Shown here one piece after another: positions 1 to 5,746 of a stretch of 8,888 nucleotides of DNA. Within the stretch, counting starts at the first letter, position 1. The number at the start of each line of letters is the position of its first letter. The position numbers and the translations under genes were made by a program. The notes under the pieces are model-generated. The model was given only the letters and a program-made list of their open reading frames with translations, ran no database searches and was not told the origin of the DNA. Origin of the DNA: an uncultured Tidjanibacter sp. (GTDB taxonomy: Bacteria; Bacteroidota; Bacteroidia; Bacteroidales; Rikenellaceae). The stretch lies in the NCBI GenBank assembly GCA_934663885.1, contig CAKUKW010000073.1:1-8888 (forward strand), given 5' to 3'.

Positions 1-576
1 GGCTTTACCAGGAAGCTTGAGGGGGACCCGGGTATTTTTTCTAAATCCGTTGGCAAAAGTACCCATCAGTTACACTGTGTTTTGGGAGGCAGGGCTTACG
101 GTTATGAAAACTGCAAACGGCTCCCGCTGTCGCTGCTTATGAATACTCTCGGAGGGCCTTCGGCAAACTCCCTGCTGAATATCCTGCTGCGTGAAAAAAA
201 TGCGCTTTCCTATGGCATGGAAGCTTCCTACACTCCACTTTCGGATACAGGGATAGCTACGATATACTTTACCTGTGAACGGGACAAAGGGGATAAATGC
301 CTTGAACTCGTAAATAAACAGTTGGCCGAACTGAGGGAAAACCCCCTTTCGCCCAGGCGCCTCTCCATGGCAAAAAAGCAATTCCTTGGGCAGTTTGCCA
401 TAACTGCCGAAAATAACGAAAACTATATGCTGTCGGCAGGAAAGAGTTACCTTATTTTCGAAAGCGTAGAGAGTACTGCAAAAGTCAGGGAAAAAATACT
501 CTCGGTAACGGCAGATGATATTATGGAGGTAGCAAACGATATTTTATCGGACATGTCCGTTTTGATCTACAAATAA
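1..576 (+). CDS. M16-family zinc peptidase-like protein, C-terminal part (partial at left edge)
   Basis: The reading frame is open from base 1 to the TAA at 574-576, giving 191 residues with no start in the window, so the 5' end is missing. The fragment matches the C-terminal half of M16B (processing-peptidase/insulinase-like) proteins. It has the stretch LGG-PSANSLLN-LREKNALSYG, followed by a strand reading ASYTPLSDTGIATIYFTC, which is the typical R/Y-containing active-site lid region of the second M16 domain. It then has a helical tail with the usual NxxNYMLSAGKSYL segment. The zinc-binding HxxEH motif belongs to the missing N-terminal domain, so catalytic competence cannot be judged. In Bacteroidota such proteins usually act in the periplasm or cytosol on peptides. 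The TTG at 82 is an internal leucine, not a start. The gene is followed after 5 nt by the O-methyltransferase, so the two are probably co-transcribed. Family assignment is confident; the substrate is unknown. Confidence 0.88.
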   Translation, partial: GFTRKLEGDPGIFSKSVGKSTHQLHCVLGGRAYGYENCKRLPLSLLMNTLGGPSANSLLNILLREKNALSYGMEASYTPLSDTGIATIYFTCERDKGDKCLELVNKQLAELRENPLSPRRLSMAKKQFLGQFAITAENNENYMLSAGKSYLIFESVESTAKVREKILSVTADDIMEVANDILSDMSVLIYK

Positions 577-702
577 AATCAATGGGCCGTATAGATAAAT
601 ATATCCTCGAACACTCCTCCGAGCAAGATCCGCTCATGGCGGAGTTGGAACGCGAAACCCACCTGAAAACCATACACCATCGTATGATTTCGGGACATGT
701 CC
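549..702. repeat. Pair of identical 10-bp palindromes GGACATGTCC
   Basis: GGACATGTCC occurs at 549-558 (within a 12-bp perfect palindrome, 548-559, 23 nt before the O-methyltransferase ATG) and again at 693-702 inside that gene. The two copies are read in different frames (SDMS and GHVQ), so protein conservation does not explain them. They could be operator sites or chance. Confidence 0.35.
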
Positions 703-1235
703 AGGGTAAATTTCTCGAAATGTTAACTCGCATGATAGCGCCATCACGTGTACTCGAGATAGGAACATTTACCGGCTATTCAGCGCTGTCGATGGCGGCG
801 GGACTGAGTTGCAGCGGTATCATAGATACCATCGAAGCAGACGAGGAACTGGAAGAAATATCCTCGGCGTTCTTCAGGAGCAGCACTCACGGAAACCGTA
901 TTATGCAGTATTTCGGCTCGGCCCTGGATATCGCCCCTGATCTGGGTCACATCTACGATATGGTCTTCATAGACGGCGACAAAAGAGAATATCCCGATTA
1001 TTACCGCATGCTGATGGGCGATAATCCAAATTCAGGCAAACCGCTAGTGAAAAGCGGCTCTTACATACTGGCAGACAATATACTATGGTATGGCAAAGTG
1101 GGCGACCAAGATAATTTCAGCGATCCGCAGACCATGGGAATCAATAATTTCAACAGGATGGTGGCGGAAGACAACCGCGTGGAGAATATAATATTACCCC
1201 TGCGCGACGGAATAAACCTCATCAGGGTTAAGTAA
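582..1235 (+). CDS. SAM-dependent O-methyltransferase (family 3, caffeoyl-CoA OMT/TrmR-like)
   Basis: 217 residues, the usual length for class I O-methyltransferases of the COMT/CCoAOMT type. The SAM-binding motif I, VLEIGTFTGYSA, is at about residues 57-68. The acidic residue ending strand 2 is in IEAD (E85). FIDGDK (D131) and ADNILWYGKV (D165, N166) supply the residues that bind the divalent metal in this family. The length and these motifs fit either a small-molecule catechol-type methyltransferase or the tRNA 5-hydroxyuridine methyltransferase TrmR (YrrM) branch; the sequence alone does not decide. It is cytosolic, with no signal peptide. The ATG at 582 lies 5 nt after the M16 stop, with only an A-rich leader and no Shine-Dalgarno, as is normal in Bacteroidota. 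This spacing suggests an operon or translational coupling. A possible terminator follows at 1270-1298. Confidence 0.93.
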   Translation: MGRIDKYILEHSSEQDPLMAELERETHLKTIHHRMISGHVQGKFLEMLTRMIAPSRVLEIGTFTGYSALSMAAGLSCSGIIDTIEADEELEEISSAFFRSSTHGNRIMQYFGSALDIAPDLGHIYDMVFIDGDKREYPDYYRMLMGDNPNSGKPLVKSGSYILADNILWYGKVGDQDNFSDPQTMGINNFNRMVAEDNRVENIILPLRDGINLIRVK

Positions 1236-1269
1236 ACGATCCGGCGACTACTCCATAAAGTTTATCCCT

Positions 1270-1298
1270 GACGCATTCCCATGGCAGTCCTCTTTTTT
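1270..1298 (+). terminator. Possible rho-independent terminator after the O-methyltransferase
   Basis: GACGCAT (1270-1276) can pair with ATGGCAGTC (1281-1289) across a TCCC loop, giving seven base pairs with two single-base bulges (G1283, A1286). CTC and a run of six T (1293-1298) follow at once. The location is right, 34 nt past the plus-strand stop and before the convergent minus-strand gene. The bulged stem is weaker than a classical terminator, so this is a moderate call. Confidence 0.42.
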
Positions 1299-1318
1299 AG
1301 TATCTTCCCTGTTTCAGT

Positions 1319-1612
1319 CTATTTCCTTTCTATGTTCACCGCTTTGCTGAGTTTATCGAAAAGGCCGTCGATACGCTCGAGCATCTGCGCACGCACAAAG
1401 TTATAATGTTTCCTTACTAACGAAGGATTATGTTTTTCGGCAGGATTATTCACCATTTCGAACAGTTCGTTACGAAGATCCACGGCGTTCTGCATAACAC
1501 CCACTATCTCCTTCTGCTTGTCTTCATGGAAATAAAGCGCCAGATAACAGTCTACAACCACCTCGTTTACAAGATAATCTATATCTTTTTTGATTCCCCT
1601 TAAGTTTGCCAT
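1319..1612 (-). CDS. Small helical protein of unknown function (Bacteroidota family)
   Basis: 97 residues, cytosolic, with no signal peptide or hydrophobic membrane segment. Composition and heptad-like spacing suggest three to four amphipathic helices (about residues 4-25, 30-55, 63-90), possibly a small helical bundle. Distinctive features are the opening MANLRGIKKDIDYLV, the segment EVVVDCYLALYFHEDK with one cysteine (C22) and one histidine (H29), then LRNELFEMVNNP and LFDKLSKA near the end. From memory this resembles a small conserved Bacteroidota family of unassigned role that begins MxNLxxLKKDI; I know of no function. The ATG at 1612 is well placed behind a Bacteroidota promoter at 1647-1678, giving a short leader of roughly 25-30 nt. 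It lies downstream of the acyltransferase on the same strand (146-nt gap), so it may be transcribed alone and by read-through. No clear terminator is seen at its 3' end. Confidence 0.8.
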   Translation of the reverse strand: MANLRGIKKDIDYLVNEVVVDCYLALYFHEDKQKEIVGVMQNAVDLRNELFEMVNNPAEKHNPSLVRKHYNFVRAQMLERIDGLFDKLSKAVNIERK

Positions 1613-1646
1613 TTTCCTGTAATATTTTAATGTCTTTATATTAATG

Positions 1647-1678
1647 CAAATGTAATAGAGCCGGATGGATAAATCAAG
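1647..1678 (-). promoter_or_regulatory. Bacteroidota-type sigma(ABfr) promoter for the 97-residue protein
   Basis: On the minus strand TACATTTG (1647-1654) fits the Bacteroides -7 consensus TAnnTTTG exactly. CTTG (1675-1678) stands 20 nt upstream, close to the -33 TTTG/TTG element. Transcription would begin near 1640, about 30 nt before the ATG at 1612. Box match and spacing are read directly from the sequence; activity is inferred. Confidence 0.68.
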
Positions 1679-1705
1679 TTTATTTGAATTTATCAGAGGC
1701 GAAGT

Positions 1706-1724
1706 TTACATTCTACAAATGTAA
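1706..1724. repeat. 7-bp inverted repeat between acyltransferase and the 97-residue gene
   Basis: TTACATT (1706-1712) and AATGTAA (1718-1724) form a perfect 7-bp inverted repeat around CTACA. No T-run follows on either strand, so it is not an obvious terminator. It overlaps a second copy of the CAAATGTAAT element (1716-1725) and sits about 30 bp upstream of the -33 element of the promoter at 1647-1678, where a regulator could bind. AT-rich repeats of this size can also arise by chance. Confidence 0.35.
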
Positions 1725-1733
1725 TCAAATTTT

Positions 1734-1743
1734 GCGATATCGC
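1734..1743. repeat. Perfect 10-bp palindrome GCGATATCGC
   Basis: GCGATATCGC reads the same on both strands and lies 15 nt past the stop codon of the acyltransferase gene. It has no loop and no T-tract, so it does not look like an intrinsic terminator. It could be a protein-binding site or chance: about nine palindromes of this length are expected in a window this size under random sequence. Confidence 0.3.
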
Positions 1744-1758
1744 GCTAAACCAATTGAT

Positions 1759-3132
1759 TTACCGCGCCAGTACCGAGTCCAGTAAAGAGTATATCCTTTC
1801 CCTTATTAGCCGCAATGCATTCAGCCTTCCCTTGCTGTCCAACCCGCGGAAACGCCAGCCTTTCAACCAATTCAGGAACCACTGAGAATAATTCCATGCA
1901 AAAACAGCCAGCCATGGCAAAGCGAGAAAATGTATCCCCGCGGCGATCCATGAGCCCGTCACCTCCCGCGTAACGAAAAACATTGCGATATAAAGTACCG
2001 GCATAGTCACCAATATGCTCAGTGCCAGATTAATTCCTCCGTGCAGCATAATGTCCTCTATCCGGCGGGTCATAAGCTTAGGCGCCAGGTAAACGAGTAT
2101 ATTCGGAATAAGGGCGAAAATAAACAGCGGTAATGCCACAAGCATACCAAGCCCTTTCAGCAGCAGGGTTCCCAAAGAGGGCTTTGAAGAGAAAAACCTG
2201 TCCTCTGCCCTCATCTCTTTTTCCCCGGCCGAAAGATCCCTCGCATCATCATAAATCTTCAATATATCCTCGTTGCCTTCCTGCCTCGCACTGTCCATCC
2301 GTGCAAAAAGTTCTTTATCCGAAAGAAGCTTATCGGACAATCTGCGGGGATCATAGCCTCGTTTACGGGCATACCCCACCCCATACGTCTCGCGCAGGAA
2401 ATCGATGGCGTCATAGTTCTCAAGGTCTGTGATATTGAGCATCAGACCTGATATTTGCTCACGGACAACAGCATTCACGGCATTCTGCGCGGCTTTCTGA
2501 TCCTCTTCGTAAAGTTTATAATATGGAGCCAGAGATATCGGCGTTCCGTATTTTATCACTAGTTGCTCCCTGAACCTGACATAATCCGAGTAGTGATTAC
2601 ACGAAGGAAGTACGAACATTTCCTTTTCGAATCCTGTTTTTTTGGCCGCTTCGAATATCAGGTGAAGGTATCCGGCCGAAAAACTGCCGAGCCACCTTTT
2701 GTCCTGGTGCCCGCCTTCGGGATAAATGACGACCGCACCCCCTCTTATAAGTTCTTCGCCCGATTCCCCGAGCATAAACCTGTTCCTGGCGGCCGAACCT
2801 TCGCCCTGATATTGGGCCCTGTAGGCCGGCAATATCCCCAGCCAGCTAAGCGGACGCCGGAATATCTGTCTGAAAACGTCTGCCCGGGCCACGAACCTCA
2901 TCTTGCGCTTCTTACGGTTGTGAACCGAAAAAATAGTGCCCAGAGGGTCGTTAAGTCCGTTCTGGTGGTCAGAAACAATCATTACCGGCACATCCTCTCC
3001 AGGTACATTCTGCGTATTCAGCCAATACACGTTACGGTAATACCACTTATCGTGGAAAAAACGCACGTATGCCTTGAGCATCCGGTATCCCAAACGAGGT
3101 TTGGGATCATATTTTACCTCTTTTTTTGCCAT
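1759..3132 (-). CDS. PlsC-like membrane acyltransferase with C-terminal transmembrane region
   Basis: 457 residues. The N-terminal half is a glycerolipid acyltransferase (LPLAT) domain. The catalytic block is SDHQNGLNDP (H56 and D62, an H-x5-D spacing that I recall from other Bacteroidota PlsC-like proteins in place of H-x4-D). It is followed by an RADVF block near residues 83-87, then YPEGG (137-141) with a downstream FSAG (151-154), the equivalent of the FPEG substrate-binding motif. Residues about 200-320 are hydrophilic and mostly helical. Hydrophobic stretches at about 325-350, 368-388 and 395-420 should anchor the C-terminus in the inner membrane. The probable reaction is transfer of an acyl chain to lysophosphatidate, glycerol phosphate or a related lipid; the acceptor is not known. 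The length is nearly twice that of a minimal PlsC because of the added C-terminal region. It starts 36 nt after nnrD with no Shine-Dalgarno, so it is probably the third gene of the SemiSWEET-nnrD unit. Confidence 0.85.
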   Translation of the reverse strand: MAKKEVKYDPKPRLGYRMLKAYVRFFHDKWYYRNVYWLNTQNVPGEDVPVMIVSDHQNGLNDPLGTIFSVHNRKKRKMRFVARADVFRQIFRRPLSWLGILPAYRAQYQGEGSAARNRFMLGESGEELIRGGAVVIYPEGGHQDKRWLGSFSAGYLHLIFEAAKKTGFEKEMFVLPSCNHYSDYVRFREQLVIKYGTPISLAPYYKLYEEDQKAAQNAVNAVVREQISGLMLNITDLENYDAIDFLRETYGVGYARKRGYDPRRLSDKLLSDKELFARMDSARQEGNEDILKIYDDARDLSAGEKEMRAEDRFFSSKPSLGTLLLKGLGMLVALPLFIFALIPNILVYLAPKLMTRRIEDIMLHGGINLALSILVTMPVLYIAMFFVTREVTGSWIAAGIHFLALPWLAVFAWNYSQWFLNWLKGWRFRGLDSKGRLNALRLIRERIYSLLDSVLAR

Positions 3133-3168
3133 TCAAAATATGGTTTCTTTTCAGGTAGTAGTTTTCCG

Positions 3169-4089
3169 TTATTCCAGATCTTTAAATGTTTCCGGAATAA
3201 AATCTATTATATCTGCGCTGTTCATTCCCTCCGTTCCGAAATAATCGGCTGCTTTATCGCCTGCCGAACCGTGAAGGTAAACTCCGACAATTGCCGCATT
3301 TTCGGGAGAATAGCCGCGCGAAATCAGTCCTGCTATCATCCCCGTCAGGACGTCTCCGCTACCTCCCTTGGCCATACCGCTGTTGCCCGTAGAATTAAAA
3401 GTAAATTTATACCCCCTCGCGCAGACCGCTGTCTCCGGGCCCTTGACAACAATGGTAGAGTTAAGCCCCGTCGCGAGATCATATACAAGCCTAAGCATAT
3501 CGTCTTCATCTTTCCATTCGCCCACCATCCTTCTCAATTCACCCTTATGGGGAGTAAGAACACTGTTCTGGGGAATATGCGAATGAAGTTCGGGGTGCGA
3601 AGCCAATATATTCAAAGCATCCGCATCGATAACCATCGGAATTTTATTGCCGGAGCATACATCCATCAGTTTTCCGAAAGCGGCAACAGTTTCTTCCGAT
3701 TGTCCGAGTCCGCAGCCCACTCCTACTGAAGTGTATTTAGAAATATCTTCCGGCAGTTCGGAGAAAACCTCCCCTTTGTCGAGGCTCAGTAATGCCGACG
3801 GCCAGTTTGCCGCTACCGCCAAGCTTTCTCCGGCCGGAATATGGGCCGTCACCAGGCCACATCCCGACCTGAGCGCTGCCCCCGTCGCAAGCACGGCGGC
3901 CCCGATCATCCCGCGGGAACCGCAAACCAGCAAAACGTGTCCGTATGTTCCCTTATGAGCGTCCCTTTTGCGGGGGAGAAGTATAGGCCTGACATATTTA
4001 TCCGTTACCAAGTCGAAAGGAATACCCAGTTTTTCCGCAAGCCTTTCGGTTACGTCCTCCGGCAGATATATAAATCGTTTCTCTTCCAT
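3169..4089 (-). CDS. nnrD: ADP/ATP-dependent (S)-NAD(P)H-hydrate dehydratase
   Basis: 306 residues of the ribokinase-like YjeF C-terminal (carbohydrate kinase, CARKD) family. It dehydrates the S form of hydrated NADH or NADPH back to the active cofactor using ADP or ATP, a metabolite-repair reaction in the cytosol. Visible signatures are HKGTYGHVLLVCGSRGMIGAA (residues 45-65), DADALN (155-160), LTPHKGEL (178-185) and the family block GNxGMAxGGxGDVLTG (235-250), whose D246 is the expected catalytic aspartate. Many Bacteroidota proteins of this type are fusions with an N-terminal NnrE epimerase domain of about 200 residues. Here only about 45 residues precede the kinase fold, and the frame has a proper ATG at 4087-4089, so this is a stand-alone dehydratase. 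It begins 10 nt after the SemiSWEET stop with no Shine-Dalgarno, indicating co-transcription. Confidence 0.93.
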   Translation of the reverse strand: MEEKRFIYLPEDVTERLAEKLGIPFDLVTDKYVRPILLPRKRDAHKGTYGHVLLVCGSRGMIGAAVLATGAALRSGCGLVTAHIPAGESLAVAANWPSALLSLDKGEVFSELPEDISKYTSVGVGCGLGQSEETVAAFGKLMDVCSGNKIPMVIDADALNILASHPELHSHIPQNSVLTPHKGELRRMVGEWKDEDDMLRLVYDLATGLNSTIVVKGPETAVCARGYKFTFNSTGNSGMAKGGSGDVLTGMIAGLISRGYSPENAAIVGVYLHGSAGDKAADYFGTEGMNSADIIDFIPETFKDLE

Positions 4090-4099
4090 AGCTAATGTA

Positions 4100-4396
4100 T
4101 CATTTCTCTTTGTTCTTGGCCGACCTGCGCTTTTTAATGTCGTTGCTTATTTTGATACCCACTATTACGGCGCTCATAGAGGAAGTCAGGAAATTCGCGG
4201 CGGCCAGATAATAATTTTTGGTAAGCAATCCCTGTACCATAAAGAAAAAAGCCCCTATCGCCATAAGCAGGAATGATGCCATGGCAATGTCGTCCGTTGA
4301 ACGCGTACGGATCGTACGGATCGTCTGGGGCATATAGCCGATAGCCATAGTGGCAGCGGCAACGATGCCGGTGATATCTATCCAGGAAAAGGTCAT
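4100..4396 (-). CDS. SemiSWEET / MtN3-family sugar transporter
   Basis: 98 residues when started at the ATG at 4394-4396. It has three predicted membrane helices (about residues 5-24, 38-58 and 64-84) and a lysine/arginine-rich C-terminal tail. The PQ-loop motif sits at GYMPQ (P23-Q24), followed by the family segment TRSTDDIAMASFLL. SemiSWEETs are half-size relatives of eukaryotic SWEETs that dimerise to form a passive sugar channel in the inner membrane; the substrate here is not deducible. An in-frame ATG further upstream at 4456 would add 20 residues (MTFPPFFDIFITF and onward). That extension lies over the nqrF terminator and a TACATTTG promoter box, while the shorter start gives the family's usual length, so I chose 4396. 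It is the first gene of the unit with nnrD and the acyltransferase. Confidence 0.9.
   Translation of the reverse strand: MTFSWIDITGIVAAATMAIGYMPQTIRTIRTRSTDDIAMASFLLMAIGAFFFMVQGLLTKNYYLAAANFLTSSMSAVIVGIKISNDIKKRRSAKNKEK
4304..4321 (-). repeat. Exact 9-bp tandem duplication inside the SemiSWEET gene
   Basis: CGTACGGAT occurs twice back to back (4304-4312 and 4313-4321 on the plus strand). It encodes the repeated tripeptide in TIRTIRT just after the PQ motif. The reading frame is kept. It may be a recent slippage or just repeated codon choice at a basic loop where relatives also carry Lys/Arg and Thr. Confidence 0.5.
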
Positions 4397-4416
4397 GTTA
4401 TTAATACAATATATGA

Positions 4417-4424
4417 CAAATGTA
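4417..4424 (-). promoter_or_regulatory. TAnnTTTG -7 box for the SemiSWEET-nnrD-acyltransferase unit
   Basis: The minus strand reads TACATTTG, an exact match to the Bacteroides -7 consensus, 20 nt before the chosen SemiSWEET ATG at 4396. At the -33 distance there is no clear TTTG, and that region falls in the GC stem and T-tract of the nqrF terminator. The ATTACATTTG context is identical to that at the promoter of the 97-residue gene. Presence of the box is certain; promoter activity is inferred. Confidence 0.52.
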
Positions 4425-4436
4425 ATAAAAATATCG

Positions 4437-4467
4437 AAAAAAGGCGGGAAAGTCATACTCCCCCGCC
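4437..4467 (-). terminator. Rho-independent terminator of the nqr operon
   Basis: On the minus strand GGCGGG (4467-4462) pairs with CCCGCC (4448-4443), an all-GC 6-bp stem with a 13-nt loop, followed directly by six T (4442-4437). It lies 19 nt past the nqrF stop at 4487-4489. Stem, T-run and position agree well, making this the most convincing terminator in the window. Confidence 0.8.
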
Positions 4468-4486
4468 CCCTTCTTTTATGTTAACC

Positions 4487-5731
4487 TTAAGACCCGAAAT
4501 CGTCGTACATGATATTTTCTTTCGGAACGCCCAACTCGTCAAGCATCCTTTCGACTGCCGCGGTCATAACACCCGGGCCGCAGATATAGTACTCTATATC
4601 CTCCGGCGCAGGGTGATCTTTCAGGTAATTATCGTATATGACCTGGTGTATAAAACCGGTATAACCCTTCCAGTTATCCTCAGGCTTTGGCTCCGACAAT
4701 GCCAGTTCATAGCGGAAATTGTCGTTCTCGCGCGCTATCTCCTCAAAGTCGGCCTCATAGAATACCTCCCTGAGGCTTCGCGCTCCGTACCAGAAAGTAG
4801 CAGGCGTTTTAATATGCTTCGTTTTAAAGAGGTCGAAAATGTGCGAGCGCATCGGGGCCATACCTGCGCCGCCGCCTATGAACATTTTCTCATTCGGAGT
4901 ATCTTTTACGAAGAACTCGCCGTAAGGGCCCGATATGGTTATCTTATCACCCGGTTTGAGCGAGAATATATATGACGAGCATATTCCCGGAGGCACATTC
5001 ATGAACGCTCCCGCGGCACGGTCCCAGGGGGGCGTGGCTATCCGGATATTGAGCATTATTATATTACCCTCTGCCGGATGGTTGGCCATCGAATAAGCCC
5101 TGAAGGTAGGCTCCGGGTTATTGGCGACGAGTCCCCACAACTTCTGCCCGTCCCAGTCTTCCCTGTATTCGTCCTCCACCGCGAAATCGGAATACTTTAT
5201 ACCTGCATATCTGGGTACGTCTATCTGTATATATCCGCCGCTGCGGAAATTAAGCGTTTCGCCCGCGGGGAGTTTAACTACGAACTCCTTAATAAATGTC
5301 GCCACGTTATGGTTGGAAACCACCTCGCATTCCCATTTCTTGACTCCGAGAACGGCTTCCTCAATATGGAGTTTGAGATTGTCCTTGACTTTCACCTGGC
5401 ATCCCAGCCTCCAGTGCTCTTTCTGTTCCCTGCGTGTAAAATATCCCACCTCGGTAGCCAGTATATCGCCGCCGCCTTCAAGTACCTGGCACTTGCACAT
5501 GCCGCATGTTCCCTGACCGCCGCAGGCCGAGGGAAGGAATATTCCTTCATTTCCGAGCGTAGTAAGGAGCGAGTCGCCCGCTTCCACGGAAAGAACCCTC
5601 TCGCTGTCGTTGATATCTATCGTTACTTTCCCGGATGTGGTAAGCTTTGCCTTGGCAAATAAAAGCAGGGCCACCAGAAGCAGCACTATCACAAGCGCCG
5701 CCGCAATCGCTATTATAATCGAAAATCCCAT
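4487..5731 (-). CDS. nqrF: Na+-translocating NADH:quinone reductase subunit F (NADH dehydrogenase subunit)
   Basis: 414 residues, close to the usual NqrF length. It is the electron entry point of Na+-NQR: it oxidises NADH on the cytosolic side and passes electrons from FAD to a 2Fe-2S centre. Domains in order are: an N-terminal membrane anchor (about 3-26); a plant-type ferredoxin domain with cysteines C70, C76, C79 and C111 in the pattern CGGQGTCGMC plus LGCQV; an FAD-binding domain with RAYSMAN (211-217); and an NADH-binding domain with GGGAGMAPMRS (287-297), YICGPG (382-387) and the C-terminal DDFGS. All expected cofactor residues are present. The start at 5731 is 15 nt after the nqrE stop, with only a weak AGGG upstream. 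It is the last gene of the operon, ended by the terminator at 4437-4467. Confidence 0.98.
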   Translation of the reverse strand: MGFSIIIAIAAALVIVLLLVALLLFAKAKLTTSGKVTIDINDSERVLSVEAGDSLLTTLGNEGIFLPSACGGQGTCGMCKCQVLEGGGDILATEVGYFTRREQKEHWRLGCQVKVKDNLKLHIEEAVLGVKKWECEVVSNHNVATFIKEFVVKLPAGETLNFRSGGYIQIDVPRYAGIKYSDFAVEDEYREDWDGQKLWGLVANNPEPTFRAYSMANHPAEGNIIMLNIRIATPPWDRAAGAFMNVPPGICSSYIFSLKPGDKITISGPYGEFFVKDTPNEKMFIGGGAGMAPMRSHIFDLFKTKHIKTPATFWYGARSLREVFYEADFEEIARENDNFRYELALSEPKPEDNWKGYTGFIHQVIYDNYLKDHPAPEDIEYYICGPGVMTAAVERMLDELGVPKENIMYDDFGS

Positions 5732-5746
5732 AATAATACCCTGCTT

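Noticed and set aside
82..84. TTG at 82 as the start of the M16 gene
   Set aside because: The frame stays open to base 1 and the upstream residues continue the M16 C-terminal domain, so this is an internal leucine.
1254..1264. ATAAAGTTTAT inverted repeat after the O-methyltransferase as a terminator
   Set aside because: A 5-bp AT-only repeat with a one-base centre and no T-run cannot form a stable terminator; the hairpin at 1270-1298 fits better.
2563..3729. Plus-strand open frame of 388 codons opposite the acyltransferase and nnrD genes
   Set aside because: It spans two well-supported minus-strand genes with clear catalytic motifs, and its translation has no recognisable domain. It is a shadow of their codon usage.
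4397..4456. N-terminal extension of SemiSWEET from the ATG at 4456
   Set aside because: It overlaps the nqrF terminator and the TACATTTG box, and would give 118 residues against about 90-100 for the family.
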